Shown here: positions 1 through 7,211 of the stretch, piece after piece
Numbering within the stretch: position 1 is the first letter of the stretch
Layout: the number at the start of each line of letters is the position of its first letter
Assembly (NCBI GenBank): GCA_021790625.1
Contig: JAJYGL010000271.1
Location: 1 to 9,405 of the forward strand
Direction of reading: 5' to 3'
Source of the DNA: Pseudomonadota bacterium
Lineage (GTDB): Bacteria > Pseudomonadota > Gammaproteobacteria > Burkholderiales > Sulfuriferulaceae
DNA: 9,405 nt
The notes under the pieces: model-generated
Told to the model about the DNA's origin: nothing
Database searches by the model: none
The model's input: only the letters and a program-made list of their open reading frames with translations
Position numbers and translations under genes: made by a program

Positions 1-1075
1 CCCGTGTCAGTAGCGGCGTTGGCAGTTTGGCCATGGCGGCTTTGTAGGCTTCGTCGACCGAGCGTAGCAGGCCGGTGAGGCCGCTGCCATGCAGTGCTGA
101 AATGTAATGGAAACGGGCAAATTCGAGGAATTGCAGTTTGCGGGCAATTTCCCGTTTGATGTGATCGCGTTCATAGTCGCTCATGCCATCCCATTTGTTG
201 ACGGCAATGACCAATGCACGCCCTGCTTCGAGAATGAAACCGGCCAGATGCGCATCCTGCTCGCCGATGTCGGCGTGGGCATCGAGGACCAATACCACGA
301 CATTGGCATCAGCAATGGCTTGCAGGGTTTTGATGACGGAAAATTTTTCTATGGCTTCAAAAACCTTGCCGCGTTTGCGTACACCGGCGGTATCGATGAG
401 CGTGTAATGGTGACCTTGACGTTCAAAATCGATATAAATGCTATCGCGTGTGGTGCCGGGCTGATCGAAAGCGATGACGCGTTCTTCACCAAGCAAGGTG
501 TTGACCAATGTAGACTTGCCCACGTTGGGACGTCCGACCAGTGCAATCTTGGGGTGTTCGGGTTCAGGTTCCACCACCTGTTCGGGTAAATGCGCCAATG
601 CCACATCGACCAGTTCGTTCAGGCCTTCGTTATGGCTGGCCGAAATGGTCAAGGGCGTTCCCAATCCCAGTTCATAAAATTCGGCGGCAGCAATGTCGTG
701 TTGGATGCCTTCGGCTTTGTTGACCACGACATGCACCGGACAGGCAGCCTGGCGTAATCGGTCAGCGATGATTTTATCCTGTGCGGTGCAGCCGGTTCTG
801 GCATCGACCATGAATAGCACCACATCCGCTTCGTCGATGGCTTGCAAGGTCTGGCGCGCCATTTCATGCATGATGCCGTCTTTGACGACGGGTTCCAGTC
901 CGCCGGTATCGACGACCAGATAGGGTTTGTCGCCCAGCTTGCCCAATCCGTAATGGCGGTCGCGAGTGAGTCCCGGTAAATTGGCCACCAGTGCATCACG
1001 GGTTTTGGTCAGTTGATTGAATAAGGTGGATTTGCCGACATTGGGACGGCCAACCAGAACGATGGTCGGCTTCAT
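1..1075 (-). CDS. der: Ribosome assembly GTPase Der (EngA), 3' end cut by window edge
   Basis: Der is a cytoplasmic protein with two tandem GTPase domains that binds the 50S subunit and is needed for its maturation. The first 358 codons are visible and open throughout; family members usually have about 440-490 residues, so most of the C-terminal KH-like domain lies outside the window. The first G domain has the P-loop GRPNVGKS at 9-16, DTGG at 56-59 and a G4 motif NKAE at 119-122 (Glu where NKxD is canonical). The second has GRPNVGKS at 181-188, DTAG at 228-231 and NKWD at 293-296. An acidic linker around 166-174 joins the two. The start ATG overlaps the bamB stop as ATGA; the upstream Shine-Dalgarno match is poor, so translation is probably coupled to bamB. 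The paired P-loops make the identification very secure. Confidence 0.97.
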   Translation of the reverse strand, partial: MKPTIVLVGRPNVGKSTLFNQLTKTRDALVANLPGLTRDRHYGLGKLGDKPYLVVDTGGLEPVVKDGIMHEMARQTLQAIDEADVVLFMVDARTGCTAQDKIIADRLRQAACPVHVVVNKAEGIQHDIAAAEFYELGLGTPLTISASHNEGLNELVDVALAHLPEQVVEPEPEHPKIALVGRPNVGKSTLVNTLLGEERVIAFDQPGTTRDSIYIDFERQGHHYTLIDTAGVRKRGKVFEAIEKFSVIKTLQAIADANVVVLVLDAHADIGEQDAHLAGFILEAGRALVIAVNKWDGMSDYERDHIKREIARKLQFLEFARFHYISALHGSGLTGLLRSVDEAYKAAMAKLPTPLLTR

Positions 1076-2226
1076 GACAGGCTGATGAAATATAAGTCGC
1101 CCTTGCCGGTTTGTACCAGCAGTCCGTTACGATATGGGACGGGGGGGGTGAGGATAGGAGAACCATCCGTTGCGATACGGGCGACAAAGTGGCCGTCTTC
1201 CAAAGACAGGAAGTGAATGTAGCCCTGCAAATCACCGACGGCCAGATAGTCACCGACACGGCATGGTGCAGTCAGCTGACGCAGGTGTAACGCGCTTTGT
1301 TTCCACAGATTGACGCCGTGTTCGCTTTCAAAGGCGTAGACATTGCCTTCTGTGTCACTGACATAAATGTTGTTGTCATCCATGGCAAGTCCGCTGGTGC
1401 TGGACATATCCTTGGCCCAGAGCTGGTTGCCACTGTGGACATCGAAACAGGCAAGTCGCCCCTGAAAATTGACGGCACAGACTTCGTGATCGTTGACGAC
1501 CGGATTGCTGGTGACGTCGTTGATGCGCTCGATTTCTGTCGCGCCGTGCGGAATGGAGACTTCGCTATCCCATCCTATGCTGCCGGTGTCCAGTGTCAGG
1601 GCAAGCAGTTTACCTCCCGCATAACCTGCGAATACACCACCTTTGTACAGAACGACACCAGCCTGGCTTTGCAGGGTGAGTGACGGTAACGTGTGGCGGT
1701 AACGCCATTTTTGCGTGCCGGTCGCTGCATCAAGCCCATAGATGTCGCCATCGCCCGTGCGTACGACCAAAATGCCGTCAGCTGCCCTGGGCACGCCTTC
1801 GATGCTACTGGAGAGTGTGGTTGTCCAGCGTTGTTTGCCGTTGGCGTCATAAGCGACTAATTCACCTTTTTTGGTGCCCAGAAATTCGCTGTCGAGTGAA
1901 GCACCAACACCAGCGCTAAGATTGGCAGGCGTTTTTATTTTCCAGACACGTTGGCCATTTTGCGGATTGATGCGCGCCAGTTCATTACGGTTGCTGGCAA
2001 TGTAGATGGCGTCCAGCACTGCAGCCGGGCTGAAAGCGGCCGTTTTTTTGTCGGACAGGCTGGTATGCCAGACAGTGGCAACATTAATCTGGTTTTTAAT
2101 GATCAATAGTGCAGCAGGTTGGGCAACTGGTTTTTTGTTACCGAACCAGTGCATGGGGTTCAGGCTTGCGCAGGCACTAAGTGCCAGTGTGAGTAATAAG
2201 CTGGATGCTGCGAGTGGCAATTTCAT
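1072..2226 (-). CDS. bamB: Outer membrane assembly lipoprotein BamB
   Basis: BamB is a periplasm-facing lipoprotein of the BAM complex that helps BamA fold and insert beta-barrel proteins. The 384-residue product starts with a lipoprotein signal whose lipobox LSAC puts the lipidated cysteine at C19; the next residue is Ala, which favours outer-membrane sorting. Six PQQ-like propeller signatures G-x-x-x-W are visible at 91-95, 130-134, 170-174, 215-219, 266-270 and 304-308, consistent with the eight-bladed propeller of the family. The frame is open 31 codons further upstream, but I chose the ATG at 2226 because it begins the signal peptide exactly and overlaps the yfgM stop as ATGA. The stop overlaps der in the same way. 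Codons 360-362 contain a run of eight C. Length is normal for BamB (about 380-390). Confidence 0.96.
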   Translation of the reverse strand: MKLPLAASSLLLTLALSACASLNPMHWFGNKKPVAQPAALLIIKNQINVATVWHTSLSDKKTAAFSPAAVLDAIYIASNRNELARINPQNGQRVWKIKTPANLSAGVGASLDSEFLGTKKGELVAYDANGKQRWTTTLSSSIEGVPRAADGILVVRTGDGDIYGLDAATGTQKWRYRHTLPSLTLQSQAGVVLYKGGVFAGYAGGKLLALTLDTGSIGWDSEVSIPHGATEIERINDVTSNPVVNDHEVCAVNFQGRLACFDVHSGNQLWAKDMSSTSGLAMDDNNIYVSDTEGNVYAFESEHGVNLWKQSALHLRQLTAPCRVGDYLAVGDLQGYIHFLSLEDGHFVARIATDGSPILTPPVPYRNGLLVQTGKGDLYFISLS

Positions 2227-2909
2227 GGTTTGACGGTTCCGGCAATAGCATTTAATTTGATTTCGACGACTTGACGATAGGGACTGCTGGCCGGCAATTC
2301 GCTGAGCGCTGCCTGCCACGCGCTGGTAGCGGATTGACGATTGCCGAGTGACAGGAAGATATCGCCCCTGAGGTCATTATACAGGTCGGCATCAGAATCG
2401 GTGGCCTGTTTATCATGGTCTGCGTTGAGTAAATCGAGCGCTTCCCTGGCTTTGTGCTGGTCCAGCAGCAGAGCGGCCAGATGCAGTCTGGCCAGATTTT
2501 TTATGCTGTTTTCCTTGCTGTGATCAAGAATCCATTGCAGGTCTTTTTTGGCTGTTGCCATTTGCGCGGCGGATTGCGCTGGGGTCTGGGTGACATTGTT
2601 GCTGTCGGTCGCTGCTGCAATCAATGCGCCACGCGATGTATAGGGGCTGTTTGGGTAGCGCTGAATCAGGGTGTCAGCCAGCGAGTTGACCGCCGAAACC
2701 TGTTGGACCTGTTGCATGCCTTGCAGCGTGGCATACAGGCTCGCGGCTTGCAGGGCTTCCTGTTGTTGCCGGTGTTGCCACCATTGCCAACCGACGGCAC
2801 TCGCTGCCAGAGCCAGGACGATGCCGGTCAGCAAATCACCGTATTTTTTCCAGAATGTTTTGAGTTGATCGATGTGTTCCTCTTCTTCAAAACTGAGGTC
2901 ATGGTTCAT
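2223..2909 (-). CDS. yfgM: YfgM-like membrane-anchored TPR protein
   Basis: This 228-residue protein belongs to the YfgM family (TPR_21-like domain). E. coli YfgM is an inner-membrane protein that associates with the SecYEG translocon and the chaperone PpiD and is thought to assist periplasmic delivery of exported proteins. A short acidic cytoplasmic N-terminus (run of Glu at 8-11) precedes one membrane helix at about 24-44, ending in a Trp-rich border. The rest is an Ala/Gln/Leu-rich helical periplasmic part with TPR-like repeats. There is no signal cleavage site or lipobox. The start is supported by GGAG nine bases upstream and an ATGA overlap with the hisS stop. Position between hisS and bamB is the family's conserved location and carries much of the identification, because the helical domain is weakly conserved. 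Confidence 0.9.
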   Translation of the reverse strand: MNHDLSFEEEEHIDQLKTFWKKYGDLLTGIVLALAASAVGWQWWQHRQQQEALQAASLYATLQGMQQVQQVSAVNSLADTLIQRYPNSPYTSRGALIAAATDSNNVTQTPAQSAAQMATAKKDLQWILDHSKENSIKNLARLHLAALLLDQHKAREALDLLNADHDKQATDSDADLYNDLRGDIFLSLGNRQSATSAWQAALSELPASSPYRQVVEIKLNAIAGTVKP

Positions 2910-4183
2910 GGTTGCGAGCTCCGAAATGTCAGGATGTGCTGGATGGCGTCTGCTGCACGGTATGCCTGTTGAGGCAGATCCAGGCGCAGGGACTTGAGTG
3001 TAATCTGTTGCGCAGCGATTTCATTGTCGCCGATGATAACAGCAAAGCGGGCTCCGCTTGTGTCAGCTTTTTTCATTTGCGCCTTGAAATTGCCGCCACC
3101 ACAATGTAACAGCGTGGAAATGCCTGCCTGCCGCAGTTGGCGGGCAATTTGCCAGGCATGATGTTGGGCGGCTTCGCCTTGATGAACGATGTATACATCG
3201 GTCGGCGGGGTTTCCATGCCAATGGCTTGTGTTTCACACAGCAGCAGCAGGCGTTCAAGGCCGATGGCAAATCCGCAGGCTGGTGCAGGTTTGCCACCCA
3301 TTTGAGCCATCAGGCCATCATAACGGCCTCCGGCACACACCGTGCCTTGAGCGCCGAGCTGATGGCTGACCCATTCAAAAACCGTATGGTTGTAATAATC
3401 CAGACCGCGTACCAGTCGCGGGTTGATGGTAAAGACGATGTCGTGTGCGCGGAGAATGCGCTGGACAGTTTCGAAGTGCGCGTTGGCGACATCATCAATT
3501 TCATCCATCAATTTGGGAGCAGCGTCGATAATCGCTTGCATGGCAGGATTTTTGCTGTCCAGAATGCGTAACGGATTGCTGTGCAGACGTCGGCGGGCAT
3601 CTTCATCCAGTGCTGCTTCATGGGCGGTGAAATAGGCAATCAGCTTGCTACGGTGACGTGCGCGAGCCTTGCTGTCGCCCAATGTATTGATTTCCAGCGT
3701 CAGGCCGCTTAATCCTAAGCGTTGCCACAAGTCAGCCGCCATAACGAGATGTTCAGCATCGAGTTCGGCATCGGCAAAACCCATGGCTTCGATGCCTAGT
3801 TGATGAAACTGGCGATAACGGCCTTTTTGTGGCCGTTCGTGGCGGAACATGGCGCCTTGATACCATAGCCGGCGCGGCCCCTGATATAACAGACTGTGTT
3901 CGATGACCGCCCGCACACAGGCTGCAGTACCTTCCGGGCGCAAAGCCAGCTGTTCGCCATTCAGCGCATCAGTAAAGGTATACATTTCTTTTTCGACGAT
4001 GTCGGTGACTTCACCAATGGCGCGACTGAACAGGGCAGCCTGTTCTACGATGGGAGTGCGGATTTCCTGATAGCCGAAGGCTGCCAGCCAAGCGTGCAGG
4101 CGAGTTTCCAGCCATTGCCAATGAGGAGTTTGATCGGGCAGGATGTCGTTCATCCCGCGGACGGCCTGTAATGCTTGCGACAT
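2906..4183 (-). CDS. hisS: Histidyl-tRNA synthetase
   Basis: HisRS, a cytoplasmic class II aminoacyl-tRNA synthetase, charges tRNA-His using ATP and histidine. The 425-residue product has normal length. Visible landmarks are the N-terminal RGMNDILP (9-16), class II motif 1 around 41-65, LRPEGT (81-86), motif 2 with the FRHERPQKGR stretch (113-122), the HisRS-specific LVRGLDYY (257-264) and AGGRYDGL (284-291), and motif 3 GFAIGLERL (304-312). An alpha/beta anticodon-binding domain covers roughly 325-420. The start has a good AAGG seven bases upstream, within a tandem decamer. It follows ispG after 28 bp and overlaps yfgM by ATGA. No catalytic motif is missing. Confidence 0.98.
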   Translation of the reverse strand: MSQALQAVRGMNDILPDQTPHWQWLETRLHAWLAAFGYQEIRTPIVEQAALFSRAIGEVTDIVEKEMYTFTDALNGEQLALRPEGTAACVRAVIEHSLLYQGPRRLWYQGAMFRHERPQKGRYRQFHQLGIEAMGFADAELDAEHLVMAADLWQRLGLSGLTLEINTLGDSKARARHRSKLIAYFTAHEAALDEDARRRLHSNPLRILDSKNPAMQAIIDAAPKLMDEIDDVANAHFETVQRILRAHDIVFTINPRLVRGLDYYNHTVFEWVSHQLGAQGTVCAGGRYDGLMAQMGGKPAPACGFAIGLERLLLLCETQAIGMETPPTDVYIVHQGEAAQHHAWQIARQLRQAGISTLLHCGGGNFKAQMKKADTSGARFAVIIGDNEIAAQQITLKSLRLDLPQQAYRAADAIQHILTFRSSQP

Positions 4184-4190
4184 GGTTTAG

Positions 4191-4210
4191 CCTTGTTGAC
4201 CTTTGTTGAT
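4191..4210 (-). promoter_or_regulatory. Duplicated Shine-Dalgarno-like decamer before hisS
   Basis: The 28-bp ispG-hisS gap contains two adjacent near-identical decamers, read on the coding strand as ATCAACAAAG and GTCAACAAGG (8 of 10 identical). The downstream copy places AAGG seven bases before the hisS ATG and is the likely ribosome-binding site. The upstream copy carries a second purine-rich core about ten bases further away. Whether the second copy acts as a standby site is inference. Confidence 0.6.
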
Positions 4211-4211
4211 T

Positions 4212-5516
4212 TTATGATTGGATTTTTGATTGAATCGGGATGATGCGCGCCTGATGACGCGAGTCGTCCATATTTGCATCGCTTTGGCTGGTTTGTCCCT
4301 GCACATAATGTTCCCGCACATAGCGTTCTACGATGTGCTGGAACTCTTCGGCAATTCGTTCCCCTTTCAGGGTGACGGTTTTGACACCATCAACATAAAC
4401 GGGCGCTACCGGAACTTCACCAGTGCCGGGCAAACTGATACCGATATTGGCATGGCGTGACTCGCCCGGTCCATTCACTACACAACCCATGACGGCGACT
4501 TGCATGGTCGCCACGCCGGGATACTGGTTGCGCCAGACAGGCATTTGGTCGCGCAGGTAGCGCTGGATGTCTTGAGCGAGTTGCTGGAAGACGGTACTGG
4601 TGGTGCGCCCGCAACCGGGGCAAGCGATGACCATGGGCGTAAAAGAACGTAACCCCATGGTTTGCAGAATTTCTTGCGCCACGATGACTTCCTGACGGCG
4701 TTCGCCACCGGGTTCCGGTGTCAGTGAAATGCGGATGGTGTCGCCGATACCTTGTTGCAGCAGGACGGCCAGGGCTGCAGTTGATGCAACGATGCCCTTT
4801 GAGCCCATGCCCGCTTCAGTCAAGCCCAGATGCAGGGCGTAATTGCAGCGACGCGCCAGTTCCTGATAGGCATCGATGAGTTCCTGGACACCAGACAGTT
4901 TGCATGACAGGATGATTTTGTTGGCGGGGAGTCCCAGTTGTTCGGCACGGTGTGCTGATTCCAGTGCGGACGTGATGAGCGCTTCACGCATCACCCATTC
5001 CGGCGGTTGTGGTGTGGGTTGGCGGGCATTTTCGTCCATGACGCGAGCCAAATGTTCCTGGTCGAGACTACCCCAGTTGACGCCGATGCGAACGGGTTTG
5101 TCGTGCCGACAGGCGATATCTATTAGCGTAGCAAACTGTTCATCCCGTTTGGCACCACGTCCGACATTACCGGGATTGATGCGGAATTTGGCAAGTGCTG
5201 CGGCGCAGGCGGGTACAGCGGTGAGTAACTTGTGGCCATTGAAGTGAAAGTCACCGATAAGCGGTACCGGGCAGCCACGTCGATCGAGGGCATCACGGAT
5301 ATAGGGCACCGCTTCGGCAGCTTCCTGGGTGTTGACGGTAATACGCACCAGTTCTGAACCAGCCTGCCACAGATCATGAATTTGTGCGGTAGTGCCGGCA
5401 ATATCTGCTGTGTCAGTGTTGGTCATGGACTGGACGACAATCGGTGCATCGCCGCCAACCGGGACATTGCCTACCATGACGGTTAGGGTAGGGTGACGTG
5501 AAAGATTGTTGTGCAT
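4212..5516 (-). CDS. ispG: 4-hydroxy-3-methylbut-2-enyl diphosphate synthase (IspG/GcpE)
   Basis: IspG catalyses the penultimate step of the MEP isoprenoid pathway, reductively opening methylerythritol cyclodiphosphate to HMBPP with a [4Fe-4S] cluster. The cluster ligands are visible: CPGC gives C299 and C302, and GCVVNGPGE gives C345 with E352. The N-terminal barrel shows VGNVPVGG (15-22), VQSMTNTDT (28-36), GDFHFNG (88-94) and RINPGNVG (112-119). At 434 residues it is longer than the E. coli enzyme (372); 42 residues separate C302 from C345, against 31 in E. coli, and about 25 polar residues are added after 408. Both look like the longer betaproteobacterial form. It starts 20 bp after the rodZ stop. 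No clear Shine-Dalgarno precedes the ATG (upstream reads ATTCCACCC), which is the weakest point of this start call, but no other in-frame start fits the conserved N-terminus. Confidence 0.97.
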   Translation of the reverse strand: MHNNLSRHPTLTVMVGNVPVGGDAPIVVQSMTNTDTADIAGTTAQIHDLWQAGSELVRITVNTQEAAEAVPYIRDALDRRGCPVPLIGDFHFNGHKLLTAVPACAAALAKFRINPGNVGRGAKRDEQFATLIDIACRHDKPVRIGVNWGSLDQEHLARVMDENARQPTPQPPEWVMREALITSALESAHRAEQLGLPANKIILSCKLSGVQELIDAYQELARRCNYALHLGLTEAGMGSKGIVASTAALAVLLQQGIGDTIRISLTPEPGGERRQEVIVAQEILQTMGLRSFTPMVIACPGCGRTTSTVFQQLAQDIQRYLRDQMPVWRNQYPGVATMQVAVMGCVVNGPGESRHANIGISLPGTGEVPVAPVYVDGVKTVTLKGERIAEEFQHIVERYVREHYVQGQTSQSDANMDDSRHQARIIPIQSKIQS

Positions 5517-5536
5517 GGGTGGAATATTCAGTTGTG

Positions 5537-6436
5537 TCAGGGGAGTGTCAAATGAGCAACCGTGACGGCAGTATGGGGAGCCAGATCAACGGGTTGGTGG
5601 TTGTCGGTCAGATGTACCTGCGCAGCATTGCCGATAATCAGGGATAGCCGTGAAGTGCTGTCGAGACTGGCCATATCGCCGGCATGATACATTTTTGCGA
5701 TGAGGTTATGGCCTTGTGCATCGCGAATTTCGACCCACGAGTCGCCGCTGAACTGTAATTCAAGGTGTTGATTTTTTTCTGCGCCGGTCGGTGCTGGTGT
5801 TGCTGATTTCTGCGTGGCGGCTTGCGTAGTGGCTGAAGGGGCTTTCGTTGAAGAAGTGTCGGATATTACCATTGTATTGGGTGGCGTGATTATGTTGGCC
5901 GGTGCATTAGCAGGTACATTAGCCGGCGCGCTGGTTGACGTGGCAATCGGCGTGTCGGTTGGGGTAACAGGGGCCAACTGCGCGTGGTGCAGGTTGTGAC
6001 GGAGGATGTCAACGTCTGTGGCAGATAACCAGTGATAGGCAACCCAGGGAGCCAAAAATAAAATTAGCAGTGCCGCCAGGATGAAAGTCAGGCGAATCCA
6101 CGAATGCGGTTTTTCCAGCGCGATGTGTTCGTGGTGGACAGATAATTTGCTATCGTCGGTTGCCGTGCGGGGTAATGCGTGAACAAGTGCGTCGGGATCC
6201 AGATTCAGCAAGCGGGCATAGCTGCGTACGAATCCGCGACTGAAAGCCCAACCCAGTTCGTCAAAATGGTTGCTTTCCAGTGCTTCGATTTGGCGTGGGC
6301 TGATTTTGATGCGTTGAGCGACGTCAGCGATGCTCATGCCGACCTGCTGCCGCGTTTCGCGTAAACGTGCCCCGACATCGGTCGGCATAGCGACCGATGT
6401 GGCGCCTGAAGAAATGTTTTCCATTTCGTCAGTCAT
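5537..6436 (-). CDS. rodZ: RodZ-like cytoskeleton/cell-shape protein (HTH - membrane helix - DUF4115)
   Basis: RodZ is a single-pass inner-membrane protein that ties MreB to the elongation machinery through its cytoplasmic helix-turn-helix domain. The 299-residue product has an HTH_25-type domain at about 20-85, a basic/polar juxtamembrane stretch, one membrane helix at about 114-137, a low-complexity Pro/Ala/Thr periplasmic linker (about 140-222) with PAN tripeptides at 171-181, and a C-terminal DUF4115-type beta domain from about 225 that includes DSWVEIRDAQG (232-242). The frame runs open 51 codons further upstream inside pilF, but that extension is a shadow of pilF. I chose the ATG at 6436 because AGGG lies five bases upstream; it overlaps the pilF end by 8 bases. 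A second ATG at 6424 (residue 5) would remove the overlap but has a poorer ribosome site. Domain order and position before ispG make the call strong; function as an MreB partner is by family. Confidence 0.93.
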   Translation of the reverse strand: MTDEMENISSGATSVAMPTDVGARLRETRQQVGMSIADVAQRIKISPRQIEALESNHFDELGWAFSRGFVRSYARLLNLDPDALVHALPRTATDDSKLSVHHEHIALEKPHSWIRLTFILAALLILFLAPWVAYHWLSATDVDILRHNLHHAQLAPVTPTDTPIATSTSAPANVPANAPANIITPPNTMVISDTSSTKAPSATTQAATQKSATPAPTGAEKNQHLELQFSGDSWVEIRDAQGHNLIAKMYHAGDMASLDSTSRLSLIIGNAAQVHLTDNHQPVDLAPHTAVTVAHLTLP

Positions 6437-7211
6437 AATTGCCCTGATTGAGTAGACGGGTTTCCGGTGCGTCAGGAAAATTGCTGCGTAGCAACATGCT
6501 GGCGTTGGCTTCGGCATTGGCATTGTTGGTTTTGTGTGCGATACGAATGGCGAGCCAGAGCAGTTTGGCATTATCCTTGCCAAGGTCATGGATCAGCATC
6601 TCTGCCTCGGCGTAGCGCCCCTGCCGATAGTAGATTTCGGCCAGCGCAACTTGTGCTTTGGGTTGATTTTTGTCATGACGCAGGGATTTTTCCAGATAGC
6701 CTTCGGCAATGAGGGGGTGCCCGGCATTGATTTCGCACAGACCAGCGTTGGTCAAGGAATTTTGCGGTTTGCTGTATAGTGGATCGGCGATGGCGATGTT
6801 GAATTGTTTCATTGCCGCATCGAAATGTTTCTGGCTGCACAAGAACCAGCCGTAATTATTGTGAATTTCAGGTTCGTTGGGCGCCAAGTTTAGCGCACGG
6901 TCAAAATTTCTCTGTGCCGGTCCGGTTTCATTGAGCGCCATGTAAATCAGTCCCAGAATACCATACGCTGAGGCATAATTTTCGTCGGAATCCAGCGCTT
7001 TGTGCGCTTCATCAAGAGCGATGGAATATTGTCCCCGCTCAAAATAGCCGGCGGCCAACTCGGTATGGATTTGTGCGCGTTCCAGTTGAATGTTGTTAGT
7101 ATTGTTTGTGGGATCCTGTGAGGCGACGGCGGGCGCGGTGAGACTGGCGCAGCCAGTAAGTAACAGGCAGAACAGGGTTAGGGTGACAAATGTCAGGGTG
7201 GGCGATTTCAT
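6429..7211 (-). CDS. pilF: Type IV pilus biogenesis lipoprotein PilF/PilW (TPR pilotin)
   Basis: PilF (PilW in Neisseria) is an outer-membrane lipoprotein with stacked TPR repeats that helps the PilQ secretin localise and multimerise. The 260-residue product begins with a lipoprotein signal whose lipobox LTGC puts the lipidated cysteine at C21. A Asn/Thr-rich tether follows, then TPR units at roughly 46-79, 80-113 and 114-147 with further helical pairs to about 215. The recurring pattern is clear in AAGYFERGQYSIALDEAHKA (53-72) and in YGWFLCSQKHFDAAMKQF (120-137). Length matches the family (about 250). The ATG overlaps the rlmN stop as ATGA, with GGAG eight bases upstream. A generic TPR lipoprotein is the alternative, but the position between rlmN and rodZ is the usual one for pilF. 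It implies type IV pili, though no other pil gene is in the window. Confidence 0.92.
   Translation of the reverse strand: MKSPTLTFVTLTLFCLLLTGCASLTAPAVASQDPTNNTNNIQLERAQIHTELAAGYFERGQYSIALDEAHKALDSDENYASAYGILGLIYMALNETGPAQRNFDRALNLAPNEPEIHNNYGWFLCSQKHFDAAMKQFNIAIADPLYSKPQNSLTNAGLCEINAGHPLIAEGYLEKSLRHDKNQPKAQVALAEIYYRQGRYAEAEMLIHDLGKDNAKLLWLAIRIAHKTNNANAEANASMLLRSNFPDAPETRLLNQGNYD
6442..6445 (-). promoter_or_regulatory. Shine-Dalgarno deciding the rodZ start
   Basis: On the coding strand AGGG lies five bases before the ATG at 6436 and within the last codons of pilF. The alternative ATG at 6424 has no purine-rich match at proper spacing, so this site favours the longer RodZ with an 8-base overlap. 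Confidence 0.6.

Noticed and set aside
107..589. 160-codon plus-strand open frame opposite der
   Set aside because: It lies opposite highly conserved Der GTPase motifs and shows no recognisable domain.
2227..2319. 31-codon upstream extension of the bamB frame
   Set aside because: The lipoprotein signal starts exactly at the ATG at 2226, which also makes the ATGA overlap with yfgM; the extension overlaps yfgM coding sequence.
2454..2972. 172-codon plus-strand open frame opposite yfgM
   Set aside because: Antisense shadow of the intact, syntenic yfgM gene and the end of hisS; Cys/Leu/Gln-rich composition reflects complement codons.
5814..5999. Small plus-strand open frame encoding a Gly/Ala/Val-rich, membrane-like peptide
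   Set aside because: It is the antisense of the Pro/Ala/Thr linker codons of rodZ; complementing PAN-type codons gives Gly-Ala-Leu runs automatically. No ribosome site or independent support.
6437..6589. 51-codon upstream extension of the rodZ frame
   Set aside because: The extension lies inside pilF, lacks the conserved RodZ start context, and the ATG at 6436 has a proper Shine-Dalgarno.
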